DNA from: Streptomyces xiaopingdaonensis | Lineage (GTDB): Bacteria; Actinomycetota; Actinomycetes; Streptomycetales; Streptomycetaceae | DNA: 64,000 nucleotides | Reading direction: 5' to 3' | Assembly (NCBI RefSeq): GCF_000262345.1 | Contig: NZ_AJTQ01000222.1 | Location: forward strand, 1-64,000 | Part shown: piece after piece, positions 7,517-16,008 of the stretch | Numbering within the stretch: position 1 is the first letter of the stretch | Layout: the number at the start of each line of letters is the position of its first letter | Translations under genes and position numbers: made by a program | Notes under the pieces: model-generated | What the model saw: only the letters and a program-made list of their open reading frames with translations | Database searches by the model: none | Told to the model about the DNA's origin: nothing

Positions 7517-8359
7517 GTGACGACATCGAGCCCTGTAGTGCGACGCCGACGGCTGGGCCAAGAGCTTCGGCGCCTCCGTAATGCGGCCGGCTTCAAGAAC
7601 GGCAACGAAGCCGCGACCCAACTCAAGTGGTCCACCTCGAAGTTGAGCCGCATCGAGGGCGGTCGCACGGCACCCATACCGGCGGACGTCAGCCGCATGC
7701 TCGACCTGTACAGCGTCGAGGAGGGGAGCGAGGAGCGGAAGAGGCTCACGGTCCTGACCAAGGAGGCCCGTAAGAAGGGCTGGTGGCAGCTCTACAGCGA
7801 TATTCCGTACTCGACGTACATCGGGTTGGAAGCCGAGGCGTCGCAGCTTCTCACCTACGAAGCTGTGGTTCCCGGGCTACTACAGACTCGTCGTTACGCC
7901 GAGGAGATCAACCGGGCCACCAACCTCGGCCTTTCCGAGGAGACGCTCGAACAACGCGTTGATGTACGCCTTCAGCGGCAGAAGCTCCTTGTGGAGGGCT
8001 CAGAGCCACTCGAAGTGCGTGCTGTCCTCGACGAATCGGCGCTACGTCGCCTCGTCGGCGACCGCGACGTGATGCGGGAGCAGCTCAACCATCTGCTGGA
8101 AGTCGCAGAACTGCCGAATGTCCTGCTCCAGGTGATTCCCTTCTCATCCGGGGCTCATCCTGGGACGCTTGAAGGTCCCTTCATCATTCTGCGGTTCGCT
8201 GCTCAGGAAGACCCTGACGTGGTCTACGTCGAGGCCAACAGTGACCAGTACCCCGATGATGTGCAACGCTATGAGTTGGCGTTCGACAACCTGAGAGCTG
8301 CTGCCGCCAGCGTCCCCGAGACGCTGGCGCTGATCCGGAACATGGTGAATGACCTATGA
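7517..8359 (+). CDS. whiJ-type XRE/DUF5753 transcriptional regulator
   Basis: The protein has 280 aa. An N-terminal helix-turn-helix of the XRE type occupies about residues 8-65 (RRLGQELRRLRNAAGFKNG through KLSRIEGGRTAP). A DUF5753 domain fills the rest (YIGLEAEASQLLTYEAVVPG, LLQTRRYAEEI, and a terminal VYVEANSDQYPDDVQRYELA). This architecture is that of Streptomyces WhiJ and its many paralogues, which act with a small DUF397 partner in developmental control. The GTG at 7517 was preferred over upstream in-frame ATGs because those would place the half-site cluster inside the coding region. Its stop overlaps the DUF397 start (ATGA), so the pair is coupled. Confidence 0.85.
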   Translation: MTTSSPVVRRRRLGQELRRLRNAAGFKNGNEAATQLKWSTSKLSRIEGGRTAPIPADVSRMLDLYSVEEGSEERKRLTVLTKEARKKGWWQLYSDIPYSTYIGLEAEASQLLTYEAVVPGLLQTRRYAEEINRATNLGLSEETLEQRVDVRLQRQKLLVEGSEPLEVRAVLDESALRRLVGDRDVMREQLNHLLEVAELPNVLLQVIPFSSGAHPGTLEGPFIILRFAAQEDPDVVYVEANSDQYPDDVQRYELAFDNLRAAAASVPETLALIRNMVNDL

Positions 8360-8580
8360 CGATCGACAAGGGCACGGACGTGAACCTTGCCCGTGCCACC
8401 TGGCGCAAGTCCAGCTACAGCCAGGCCAACGGGGCGTGCGTGGAGGTCGCTGGCGGTTTGCCATCGGTTGTCCCGGTGCGGGACTCGAAGGACACCGTGC
8501 GTGCGGCCTTGGTCTTTTCGTCGGCTTCTTGGTCAGCGTTCGTCGCCGCCACCAAGAGCCAGGACCGCGTGCAGTCCTGA
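8356..8580 (+). CDS. DUF397 protein, first of three
   Basis: The protein has 74 aa with the DUF397 signature WRKSSYSQANGACVEVAGG, then VPVRDSKD and the closing WSAFVAATK. DUF397 proteins are obligate small partners of whiJ-type HTH proteins, and the ATGA overlap with the regulator supports a shared complex. It is the parent of the truncated copy at 8857 and related to the copy at 9149. A GC-rich hairpin at 8597-8623 follows its stop. Confidence 0.9.
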   Translation: MTIDKGTDVNLARATWRKSSYSQANGACVEVAGGLPSVVPVRDSKDTVRAALVFSSASWSAFVAATKSQDRVQS

Positions 8581-8596
8581 ACCGCGAGGAAATCGT

Positions 8597-8623
8597 CCCG
8601 CTCCAGCGCGATGCCGGAGCGGG
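8597..8623 (+). terminator. Hairpin terminator after first DUF397 gene
   Basis: CCCGCTCC pairs with GGAGCGGG across an 11-nt loop, 16 bp after the stop at 8580. It is a GC-rich, U-poor hairpin of the kind usual in Streptomyces. It would separate the regulator/DUF397 unit from the duplicated downstream copy. Confidence 0.5.
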
Positions 8624-8727
8624 GCTCTTGTCATGCGGCCATCCGCTACGGGACATGGAAGGCGGGCGTCCGCGCCAAGCGCCCTCTTGCAGTGCTTAGT
8701 TGTGAAACACAATGCGCCGCCGGTCCA

Positions 8728-8858
8728 ACCACGTCGAGAACAGCGACCGGTGCCCCGATCGTGTGTCACGCTATGAGTCGGCGTTCCGCACCTTGAGAGC
8801 TGCTGCCGCCAGCGCCCCGAGACGCTGGCGCCGACCCGGAATGTGGTGAGTGGCCTAT
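8728..8858 (+). pseudogene. Duplicated remnant of the regulator 3' end
   Basis: This stretch aligns with the last 130 bp of the regulator gene (about 8225-8359). Shared landmarks include ACGTCGAG, CCCCGAT, ACGCTATGAGT and GAGAGCTGCTGCCGCCAGCG. A three-base gap and a one-base deletion (CGTCCCCGAG to CGCCCCGAG) break the frame. It ends at the start of the second DUF397 gene exactly as the intact regulator ends at the first. It is therefore a leftover of a tandem duplication spanning the regulator tail and DUF397. Confidence 0.8.
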
Positions 8859-9036
8859 GACGATCGGCAAGGGCACGGACGTGAACCTCGCCCGCACCAC
8901 CTGGCGCAAGTCCAGCTACAGCAACGCTGAAGGCGGCGCCTGCGTCGAGGTCGCCCCCGGCATCCCCGGCGTCGTCCCGGTACGTGACAGCAAGGTGACC
9001 GCAGGCCCCGTCCTGACCCCTTCGGCGAGCGCGTAG
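8857..9036 (+). CDS. DUF397 protein, truncated second copy
   Basis: The protein has 59 aa. The first 45 residues nearly match the first copy ([20 protein letters not shown], then [22 protein letters not shown]). After VPVRDSK the sequence diverges ([13 protein letters not shown]) and stops, so the C-terminal W-x-x-F segment of DUF397 is absent. It arose by duplication with the regulator remnant just upstream. It may still be translated, but its own promoter is unclear. It is either a trimmed partner or a decaying copy. Confidence 0.6.
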   Translation: MTIGKGTDVNLARTTWRKSSYSNAEGGACVEVAPGIPGVVPVRDSKVTAGPVLTPSASA

Positions 9037-9148
9037 GCCGCGCTCGTGTCAGAGCTCCAAAAGGACGAACTCGTCTGACGCTGACCCTAGCTGGGCACGC
9101 TTTCCCTGTGCGCGGCACCGAATGGCGAGTGAGGGAGTGCGAGGACTC

Positions 9149-9364
9149 ATGAACCGTCGTCTTGACCTTGCAGGCGCCACCTGGCGCAAGTCCAGCTACA
9201 GCAACGGGGAAGGCGGCGCCTGCATCGAGGTCGCCGACGGTGTGCCGTCGCTGGTCCCGGTGCGGGACTCGAAGGACACCGCGCGCGCGGCCTTGGTCTT
9301 CCCCTCGGCCGCGTGGTCAGCGTTCGTCACCGCCGCCAAGAACGAAGTCCGCACGCAGCCCTGA
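9149..9364 (+). CDS. DUF397 protein, third copy
   Basis: The protein has 71 aa from the ATG at 9149, which follows GTGCGAGGACTC; an in-frame ATG at 9122 is an alternative. It has the full DUF397 pattern ([38 protein letters not shown]). Residues from WRKSSYSN onward resemble copies one and two, while the N-terminus ([10 protein letters not shown]) differs. A strong hairpin at 9378-9410 ends the cluster. Which of the three copies serves the regulator cannot be told from sequence. Confidence 0.85.
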   Translation: MNRRLDLAGATWRKSSYSNGEGGACIEVADGVPSLVPVRDSKDTARAALVFPSAAWSAFVTAAKNEVRTQP

Positions 9365-9377
9365 GCCACGAGCAACG

Positions 9378-9410
9378 TGCCCCGCCCCGGTGCGACACCG
9401 GAGCGGGGCA
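9378..9410. terminator. Bidirectional terminator
   Basis: TGCCCCGC...CCGGTG pairs with CACCGG...GCGGGGCA with one mismatch on each side and a CGA loop. It lies between the convergent DUF397 gene (ends 9364) and serine hydrolase gene (ends 9457) and could serve both. Confidence 0.7.
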
Positions 9411-9456
9411 GTCGTCGTGCGGTCGCCGTCGTCCGGCAACACCGCGGTGCGAGCGG

Positions 9457-10668
9457 CTACTTGCAGATGGCCGTCTCCGTGAGGTCCTGGATGTGCTTGT
9501 GGGCCTTGGCCATCTCCTCGGGCTCGGCGGCCACCGCCATCGACAGCGCCGTGGTGGCCACCGTGGCCGCGCGGCCGTCGTCCGTGACGCCGCTGAAGCT
9601 CTCGTAGCCGTGGATGGAGCCGCCGTGGCCCCACAGGTCTTCACCGCAGGACAGGGGGGTGCGGAAGAGACCGAGGCCGTATTCGGTGTTCGGGGTGGGG
9701 GAGCCCTCGTCGGCCGCCACCGTGGTCTTCATCTCCTTCAGCTCGGCGGCGTTCAGCACCTCGCCGCCCAGCAGCGCGGAGAAGAAGCGGTTGAGGTCGC
9801 GCGGGGTGGTGACGAGCTGCCCCGCGGCCCATGCCTGGGACGGGTCGAGGCGGGAGATGTCCTTCAACTGGCCGCCGGGAGTCGTGGAGCCGTAGCCCTT
9901 GGGGTGGGTGTCCCGGATGCCGCGCTCGCCCACCTTCGGCCAGTAGGTGTCCTTGAGGCCGAGGGGGCGGATGACGCGGTTGGTGAGCACCTCGCCGAAG
10001 GGGCGGCCCGTGACCTTCTCGACGAGCAGGCCCGCCACGACGTAATTGGTGTTGCTGTACTGCCACTTGGCGCCGGGCTCGAACGCCGCCTTCTCGCTCA
10101 GGGCGAGGTCGAGCGTCTCACGCGGGTTGTAGTACCTGTCGCGGATCTTGAACGGGTTGGTGCCCAACGCCTGGGTGTACTCGGGCAGTCCACTGGTGTG
10201 CTGGAGCAGGTTCCGCACGGTGATCCGCTTCCCGTCGATGCCCTCGCCGCGTATCAGGCCCGGCAGGTACGTCTCTATCGGTTCGTCCAGCTTCACCTTG
10301 CCGTCCCCGACCAACTGGAGCACGACGGCCGCGGTGAACGACTTGGTGTTGCTGCCTGCCCGGACCTGGCCGTTCTCCGGCACGTCCGCGTCGGTCTTCA
10401 TGTCACCGGTGCCGGCCGTGTAGTCGCGGACGTTCCCGTGGCGGTCCTCGACGGCGGCGAGTACGGCGGGGAAACCGTCCTTCTGCACCAGCGCCTCCGC
10501 GCCCTTGCTCACCGCGTCGCTGTCACCGGCGCCGTCGGAGGAGCCGTAGGCCAGGGAGCCGCCCACGGCGAGGCCGCCGCCCAGCACCGCCAACGCGGCG
10601 ACCATCGACAACACACGGCCCCGCCGCTTCTTCGGCTCGTTCTCGGCGGAGGTCTGAAGAGAGGGCAC
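9457..10668 (-). CDS. Serine hydrolase, D-Ala-D-Ala carboxypeptidase (R61-like)
   Basis: The 403-aa protein is a class C beta-lactamase/penicillin-binding family hydrolase that most resembles the Streptomyces R61 DD-peptidase. Motifs visible are SNTK (Ser about 106, Lys 109), YSN in WQYSNTNYVVAGLLVEK, and HGGSIHG near the C-terminus. Residues about 18-42 form a signal or membrane anchor after a KKRRGR basic stretch, so the enzyme is exported or membrane-tethered and acts on peptidoglycan stems or related peptides. The GTG at 10668 follows GAAGGAAA. It is monocistronic. Esterase activity is an alternative common in this family. Confidence 0.85.
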   Translation of the reverse strand: MPSLQTSAENEPKKRRGRVLSMVAALAVLGGGLAVGGSLAYGSSDGAGDSDAVSKGAEALVQKDGFPAVLAAVEDRHGNVRDYTAGTGDMKTDADVPENGQVRAGSNTKSFTAAVVLQLVGDGKVKLDEPIETYLPGLIRGEGIDGKRITVRNLLQHTSGLPEYTQALGTNPFKIRDRYYNPRETLDLALSEKAAFEPGAKWQYSNTNYVVAGLLVEKVTGRPFGEVLTNRVIRPLGLKDTYWPKVGERGIRDTHPKGYGSTTPGGQLKDISRLDPSQAWAAGQLVTTPRDLNRFFSALLGGEVLNAAELKEMKTTVAADEGSPTPNTEYGLGLFRTPLSCGEDLWGHGGSIHGYESFSGVTDDGRAATVATTALSMAVAAEPEEMAKAHKHIQDLTETAICK

Positions 10669-11049
10669 GGTGTTTCCTTCCAGCGGGGCTGTTTTCGCGA
10701 CCTCTTGAGCATGTCCTGGACCGACCGCCCTTTCGATGGCGCCAGCCTGCGGAAACCGGGTACAGCAGGCACTACCGCGGCCGTCAGGGTTTCCGTAGGG
10801 GATCGGCCGGTCGCGGGTGGGCGGGGCGGGCGGAAGGTGCGCTCGTCGCCGAAGCGGCGCAGGTAGCTCTGCCGGTGGCGGCCGGGGGCTCGGTTCCCCG
10901 TTCGTCTTCGCTGTCTTGCGCTTCGGGCTCGACGCGGACGGGGGCGGCCTGCTGCCTCTGCCGGGAGCCGGGCTGCCGTCCGACGGTCGTGTCCTTCGGA
11001 CGCCTTTGCCGAGAGGCCGCCTGGCTGTCCGGGACATAGCGTGCTCCCC

Positions 11050-11270
11050 ATGCGCACTGCTCGGACGGCAGGTCTCGCCGATGCCCGACGGATCACCGAC
11101 GCGGGCCTCGCCGAGGCGGACCGCATCGGCCCGCCCCGCACCATCGCCGTGGCGGGCACGGGCGGGAACCCGGCCGCCGGTCTTCGCGGGCGGTGCGCCG
11201 CTCATGGCCGACGGCGAGGGAGCAGGACGGGGCCGCGGCCTCGTAGCCGCATCGGCGCCGGGCCATGGAC
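11050..11270 (+). pseudogene. Remnant of a GlcG/HbpS-like heme-binding gene
   Basis: One frame from 11050 reads GLADARRITDAGLAEADRIG, PPRTIAVAGTGGN, which matches the N-terminal pattern of GlcG/HbpS proteins (an LxxA-x-A-E-A-x-R-IG helix, then a (V/I)AVVDAGGN strand). Shortly after, a second frame reads PPVFAGGAPLMADGE and GRGLVAAS, matching the family C-terminus (FxGGxPL..DGEVVGAVGVSG). The middle of the domain is missing and the two parts are out of frame, so this is a deleted and frameshifted remnant. It lies just before the SDR gene. The rest of 10669-11318 holds no gene that I can support. Confidence 0.5.
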
Positions 11271-11318
11271 GTCGGCGATCAGGAAGAACCGGGCAGCAGC
11301 AGGGAAGGGCGCGCAAAC

Positions 11319-12164
11319 ATGGCGGGACCGATTCTCATCACCGGCGCGGGCAGCGGATTCGGCAAGGAGGTCGCGTTGCGGCTCGCCGCGGCCGGACACG
11401 AGGTGATCGCGGGCGTGGAGATCATCGCCCAGGTCAGTACGGTCCGCGCCGAGGCCCGGGAGCGGGGCATCGCGCTGCGCGTCGAGAAGCTGGACGTCAC
11501 CGACCCCGGCGACCGCGCACGCGCCCGGAGTTGGAACGTGGAGGTCCTGCTGAACAACGCCGGGGTCTCCGAGGGCGGTGCCACCGCCGACATCCCCGAG
11601 GAGCGGCTGCGCCGGCAGTTCGAGGTGAACGTCTTCGGGCCCGTTCTGCTCACTCAGGGGATCGCCCGGCAGATGGCGGCCCGCCGCAGCGGCCGCCTCG
11701 TCTTCATGTCCTCGGTCGCCGGCCTCACCGTCGACCCGTTCACCGGCGCCTACGCGGGCTCCAAGCACGCGGTGGAGGCGTTCGCGGACGCGCTGGACCA
11801 AGAGCTCGCCGAGTTCGGTGTCACGGTGGCGACGATCAACCCGGGCCCCTTCCTCACCGGGTTCAACGACACCATGTTCGAGACGTGGAAGGAATGGCGC
11901 GACAACCCGGCCGACCGCCTCTACGACTATTCCCAACTAGCCTTCCCGCACGAGCAGTTCGACCCCGAACCGGTCTACCGGCGGACCGTCGAGGTCCTGC
12001 TGGGCGAGGACCGCCGCTACCGGCACCTGCTTCCCGCCGAGATGGCGCCGCAGGCCCGGGAACAGGTCGACGCCCTGTGGGATCGCCGACTCAACGACGG
12101 ACGCCGCCCCGACCTGGTGCAGAAGGCGTACGACATCAGCCCGGGCACACCGGCCGAATCCTGA
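11319..12164 (+). CDS. Short-chain dehydrogenase/reductase
   Basis: The protein has 281 aa and is a classical SDR. It has the nucleotide-binding TGAGSGFG (residues 9-16), NNAG (79-82), a catalytic Ser (about 132, in MSSVAG), Tyr 145 and Lys 149 (YAGSKHAVEAF), and a PGPFLTGFN segment after the active site. It reduces or oxidises a carbonyl/alcohol with NAD(P)H, substrate unknown. The ATG at 11319 follows GGGAAGG. It stands alone, convergent with a DinB gene. The long C-terminal extension with AEMAPQAREQVDALWDRR is typical of a Streptomyces subfamily. Confidence 0.85.
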   Translation: MAGPILITGAGSGFGKEVALRLAAAGHEVIAGVEIIAQVSTVRAEARERGIALRVEKLDVTDPGDRARARSWNVEVLLNNAGVSEGGATADIPEERLRRQFEVNVFGPVLLTQGIARQMAARRSGRLVFMSSVAGLTVDPFTGAYAGSKHAVEAFADALDQELAEFGVTVATINPGPFLTGFNDTMFETWKEWRDNPADRLYDYSQLAFPHEQFDPEPVYRRTVEVLLGEDRRYRHLLPAEMAPQAREQVDALWDRRLNDGRRPDLVQKAYDISPGTPAES

Positions 12165-12268
12165 GGAAGCTCCCTCGACGGCGAGTCGGCCGACGCCAGA
12201 CCCTGCCCGTGGGCGCGATGATCGCCCGCAGCGAGGTGAGCGAGACGATCGCCGGCGAAGAGCTGGAG

Positions 12269-12829
12269 CTACGCCCCCGTGCCGTGCGCCTCCGTTCCGA
12301 CGGCGCGCTGCAACCGGAGTTGGCCGATCTCGGCGACGTTCTTCATCAGCTCGGCGTTCACCCAGGCGACCATGTGCGCCACGGTGTGCCGGGGGTCGTG
12401 CTGCCAGGGGAACGGTGCGACGGCGGCCGACTCCCCGGCGGAGAGGCCGTCCAGGGCCGCGAGCCAGTCGGCCCGCAGGCCGCGCAGCCACTCGACGGCG
12501 GGGCTCCCGGGACCAGGCCAGACGATCTCCTCGCGCTCCCGCGGCGCCCTCCCGTGTGCATGATCCGCCGCCACGCTCCACCACCAGCCGATGTGCCAGC
12601 TGAGCCAGCCGATCGTCGGGACGGGCACGGGGTCCGGCTCGGTCTCCGCCCAGTCCGCGGTCCAGGTGCCGTCGTCGGTGCGGCGTACCGTCCAGCACTC
12701 GGTGGCGGGCTCCCAGAGGAAGTCGCCGGGTTCGAGACGCTCCAGGTGGTACTCGAAGAGCGACCAGACCAGGTCGAACTGCCAGCGGAGCAAGGGGAGC
12801 GTGGGCGCGTCGTCGGGCGGGGAGGTCAT
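12269..12829 (-). CDS. DinB-family protein
   Basis: The 186-aa protein is a DinB/YfiT-type four-helix bundle. The N-terminus has the usual helix (LLRWQFDLVWSLFEYHLERL) followed by a Trp-rich WTVRRTDDGTW and a metal-site His region (LSWHIGWWW). A second His segment (RHTVAHMVAWVNAELMKNV) lies near the C-terminus. Members bind a divalent metal, and some are thiol S-transferases using mycothiol or bacillithiol. The substrate here is unknown. It is followed at 12876 by an HxlR gene in the same direction. Confidence 0.8.
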   Translation of the reverse strand: MTSPPDDAPTLPLLRWQFDLVWSLFEYHLERLEPGDFLWEPATECWTVRRTDDGTWTADWAETEPDPVPVPTIGWLSWHIGWWWSVAADHAHGRAPREREEIVWPGPGSPAVEWLRGLRADWLAALDGLSAGESAAVAPFPWQHDPRHTVAHMVAWVNAELMKNVAEIGQLRLQRAVGTEAHGTGA

Positions 12830-12875
12830 CGCGCGAGCCTCGCACGGCGTCCGCGCGAGGGAAACCGGTTATCGG

Positions 12876-13256
12876 TCAGGCGCCGAAGCGGAGGCGGGAG
12901 CTCTCGATGTCGCCCAGGTACCGATGGGTCCAGGCACAGATGCCGTCGACGGTCGCCAGCAGGGCGCGGCCCGGTTCGGTGAGGGTGTACTCGACCCGCG
13001 GCGGCACGACGGGGTGCACCGTCCGCTCGACGAGGCCGTTCCGCTCCAGCATGCGCAGGTTCTGGGTGAGCATCTTGTGGCTGACGCCCTCGACCTTCCT
13101 CCGCAACTCGCTGAAGCGCAGGGTGTGTTCACCGAGCGCCTCGATGATCAGCAGCGCCCACTTGTTGGCGACGTCCGAGAAGATCTCGCGGGCGAGCGTG
13201 TCCGCGCGCCGCAGGTCCGCCTCGTCGGGCGAGCCGCTGAACTGCTTGGTCACCAT
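12876..13256 (-). CDS. HxlR-family transcriptional regulator
   Basis: The protein has 126 aa and is a winged-helix regulator of the HxlR type. The characteristic opening IFSDVANKWALLIIEALGEH is followed by LRFSELRRKVEGVSHKMLTQ, a recognition helix (LRMLERNGLVERTVHPVVPP) and RVEYTLTEPGRALL. HxlR proteins sense aldehydes or redox stress, often through a Cys; none is visible near the N-terminus here. It diverges from the RidA gene at 13380 across a 123-bp gap that probably carries its operator, so RidA is the likely target. Confidence 0.9.
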   Translation of the reverse strand: MVTKQFSGSPDEADLRRADTLAREIFSDVANKWALLIIEALGEHTLRFSELRRKVEGVSHKMLTQNLRMLERNGLVERTVHPVVPPRVEYTLTEPGRALLATVDGICAWTHRYLGDIESSRLRFGA

Positions 13257-13379
13257 GGGGTTCCCCAGTCACTGAAAAGTGCGTTCTTCCACGTCGACGA
13301 CAACTCTCTTACGGTTCCCCGGTAACCACAAGAGAGCGGCCCGTGCGGAGGCGCGGGCCCGCGCGAGGAGGCAACCAGC

Positions 13380-13790
13380 ATGGCCGTCACTCTTCTCCAC
13401 CCCGAAGGTCTGCCGCGGATCGACCTCTACCGGCACGTCTCCGTCGCCACCGGCTCCAAGCTCGTCTCCGTCGCCGGCCAGGTCTCCTGGGACGAGGACG
13501 GCGCGACGGTCGGCGCGGGCGACCTCGCCGCCCAGGTCGAGCAGTGCTACGTCAACGCCGCCACGGCCCTCGCGGCGGCCGGCGCCACGTTCGACGACGT
13601 CGTCAGGCTGAAGGTCTACGTCGCCGGGGGCTGGACTTCCGACCGGATGCCCCTCTTCGAGGAGGGCGTCGCACGCGCCGCCGCGAGGCTGGGGACCCGC
13701 CCGACGCCGCCCATCACGCTGATCGGCGTCGTTTCGCTGGACATCCCCGACCACCTCGTCGAGCTCGAAGTCACCGCGGTCGTGGAGTGA
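13380..13790 (+). CDS. RidA-family protein
   Basis: The protein has 136 aa and belongs to the RidA/YjgF/UK114 family. It has SVAGQVSWDEDG in strand two, the oligomer-forming helix QVEQCYVNAATALAAAGATF, DDVVRLKVYVAG, and the C-terminal block TPPITLIGVVSL. In canonical RidA an Arg in the RP motif binds the substrate carboxylate. Here the equivalent region reads LGTRPTPPI, so it is more like an Rid2/3 subgroup. The role is imine/enamine hydrolysis or a related detoxification. The ATG follows GAGGAGGC and the gene is divergent from HxlR. Confidence 0.85.
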   Translation: MAVTLLHPEGLPRIDLYRHVSVATGSKLVSVAGQVSWDEDGATVGAGDLAAQVEQCYVNAATALAAAGATFDDVVRLKVYVAGGWTSDRMPLFEEGVARAAARLGTRPTPPITLIGVVSLDIPDHLVELEVTAVVE

Positions 13791-13965
13791 ACTCAGCGCC
13801 GCACGGCGGAAGTCGAGCAGTGCACGAGGGAACCGCCACTGCCGCCGTCATGAGCGGTTCGCGCGGCCTCGCCGGGCAACTTGTCGCCGGTGGAGCCCAG
13901 TTGCGGCGGAAACTGCACCCCGACGCGGGGCGCCTCTGACCAAGCGCCGTACTACGAGGGGTAGT

Positions 13966-14355
13966 TCAGCGCCGCAGTGAGTACTCGGGGTGCCGGACCC
14001 GGTGCGCGTGCGCGAGGTGGCCGCGTACGGGGTCGGCCGGCTTCTCGACGGGCGGCGCGTCGGCGGCGTCCGAGCCGTCGGAGAACGCCGCGGTACGGGC
14101 CGGCTCGCGGCCCGTACCGCTCTGTGCGATATCTGCACCGCTGGTGGGTGCGGTGCGCGCGGCGGCGCGGGAGGCGAGTGCCGCACGCACGTAGGGGAGG
14201 GCGACGGCGACTGCGAGGCCCAACAGGAGGCCCACGACGGCAATCACCGCGGTCCCTGTGCCCGAGCGGGTCTGTGTCAGCCACAGCATGGCGAGCGTGG
14301 TGCAGACGACTGTGGCGGAACCGTAGGCGAGCTGTGCGGGGATCGGACGCGGCAT
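13966..14355 (-). CDS. Small two-helix membrane protein
   Basis: The 129-aa protein starts at the ATG at 14355 after GAGGAGCGG. Two hydrophobic segments (residues about 11-27 and 35-54, containing CTTLAMLWLTQTR and VIAVVGLLLGLAVAVAL) form a helical hairpin. A charged, probably disordered tail rich in Ala, Asp and Pro follows. I do not recognise a family. It is isolated, with a long gene-poor region upstream. Confidence 0.6.
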   Translation of the reverse strand: MPRPIPAQLAYGSATVVCTTLAMLWLTQTRSGTGTAVIAVVGLLLGLAVAVALPYVRAALASRAAARTAPTSGADIAQSGTGREPARTAAFSDGSDAADAPPVEKPADPVRGHLAHAHRVRHPEYSLRR

Positions 14356-15512
14356 GGCGGATTCCGCTCCTCGGATGTCGGTCTCGGGGGTTGGCAGCCG
14401 GTCGGACTGCTCCGGCGGACGGTGCGGGCCTGCGGACGAACTACCGGCTGGGACACCGGCCGTCGGCGGCACGGGCTCCCGCCGGCGGATGCAGGCCCCC
14501 GGGTGGAGCGGAGCGCCTGCGAACGACTCTAGGGCCGAGATGCCCGGGCCGATACCGCGGTAAGCGTGACCTGTGGCACGCGCCTGTTGCACGGGGGGCG
14601 CACCGGCGCACGGTGTCACCGGTACCCCAAGTCCCTTGGCACGGCGTGCCGTTGCACGTCCGCCCGGCGCGCCGCCCGGTGTTTCCCCACGTGCCGGGGG
14701 CGGCGCCGGACCGGGACGCCGGAGGCCCGCGTGCGGATGCGGGTACGCACGACGGCGTAGGGGCGTCCGCTGCGTACGGCCCTGCCGAACCCCGCCGCGA
14801 ACTCGGCGAGGTTCCATCTCTCGTGCTCGGCACCGGACTTGGGCCCGGCTTCTCTCCCGCCTCGCCCGCCGCTCCGGGAGTCCTCGCCCGCGATGACGCG
14901 TGATGTTCGCAGTTGTAATCTGACGACGCGTCGGCCGCCATCGGCGCAGTACGCCGTGTGCCGCGTGGGGCCAGGGGGTCGATGTCGCACCGAAGAGCGC
15001 CGCGACGCGGTGTAGTTCCGTGCTCACGGTGTCAACTTCCGGCGCGACGCGCGTAGTTGGCATGCGCACGGCCCGGGTGCCTGCCGTCGGCCGGGAAGCC
15101 GAAGGGGCGGGCGGTACGGCCGCGGTTCCCGCTTGAGCGCCGAGAACGGGCGGTCGTCTTCCCGGTGTGCCTCCGCTCCCGTCACGCAACGTAGACAGGT
15201 GGGAGCAGAAGAGGACGAGCGGGAGCGTACCGCCGGATGGTGCGGCAGATCGGCGCATTGTGAGCCATCACTGGCGAAGAGTGGTCAACTCGACTATCCC
15301 TATACACCTGACAAAGCGTGCCTATTCGACTACGCGCACCTCGGGTTGATCAAGGAGGGCGCCGATGGCGGGTGACGAGCGCAACAAATTGATTTGCATC
15401 GTTGCAGGTCAAAACATGATCGGGCGTTACCCCCCTGGCGGTCAGCGCTCAATCGCGTTTAGATGCCTTACTAGGTCCACCGAAGCCGAGTCTCACGGGG
15501 GAGATGTTGATC
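14356..15512. other. Long gene-poor stretch with AT-rich end
   Basis: This is more than 1.1 kb without a gene that I can support. Open frames on both strands have noise-like compositions. Base composition changes near 15270: 15274-15500 is distinctly AT-richer (for example CAACAAATTGATTTGCATCG) and lies directly upstream of the gene at 15513, so it probably holds a promoter or an untranslated leader of about 200 nt. A small RNA or decayed genes in 14560-15250 cannot be excluded. Confidence 0.4.
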
Positions 15513-15983
15513 ATGTCAGGAGGCGGATTCGTCAGGCTGCCCGACGGCAGCGTGATCGTTGCGCTGACCCTTCCGCGGCCCCGACCGGCGGGCGCCGCAC
15601 CCAGGAGCGAGTCGATCCCGCGGCTGTCACGCTCCGTGCAGCGAAGGCGACTCGAGATAGTCGAGGAGGCCGGAAGGCGCCGCTGGTCGGCGGCGGCCGA
15701 CGAGCCGCACACCGTCCGCGCGGCCGCCCCGCGCCGCCGCCACGGCGACGAGCCCCGCGTCCGCGTCCTCGTCCACTCGGGGAACCGCGCACGCGCCCTC
15801 ACCCGCCTCCGCAACCTCGGCCTGCGCGCCGTCTACCTCAACGGCAACGCGGAGCCGCCCACGACCGACGAGGTCACCGCCGTGCTCCACCACCCCGAGG
15901 GCCTCGTCTGGCGCGCCGTCCCCGAGGACGAGGCCGAGCCCTGGCGCCCCATCGCCTCGCTCCTCCGCGTCGGCACCGCCTGA
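15513..15983 (+). CDS. Hypothetical protein, 156 aa
   Basis: The ATG at 15513 sits 9 nt after GGGGGAG; the in-frame ATG at 15504 would have no spacing and is less likely. The product begins MSGGGFVRLPDGSVIVALTL, has a basic middle (SVQRRRLEIVEEAGRRRW) and a folded-looking C-terminal half (VRVLVHSGNRARALTRLRNL, GLRAVYLNGNAEPP, then HHPEGLVWRA). There is no signal or membrane segment. I recall similar uncharacterised Streptomyces proteins near nicotinamidase genes but cannot name a family. The long AT-rich leader upstream is notable. Confidence 0.6.
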   Translation: MSGGGFVRLPDGSVIVALTLPRPRPAGAAPRSESIPRLSRSVQRRRLEIVEEAGRRRWSAAADEPHTVRAAAPRRRHGDEPRVRVLVHSGNRARALTRLRNLGLRAVYLNGNAEPPTTDEVTAVLHHPEGLVWRAVPEDEAEPWRPIASLLRVGTA

Positions 15984-16008
15984 CAGGCACGGCCTGACGG
16001 GCGCGGCC

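Noticed and set aside
13991..14580. Rightward reading frames opposite the small two-helix membrane gene
   Set aside because: They are antisense to the better-supported leftward gene and have no ribosome binding site or hydrophobic segment.
14616..14990. Leftward frame of about 124 codons in the gene-poor stretch
   Set aside because: It contains one plausible amphipathic segment but no ribosome binding site, no homologous pattern that I know and a noise-like Arg-rich second half.
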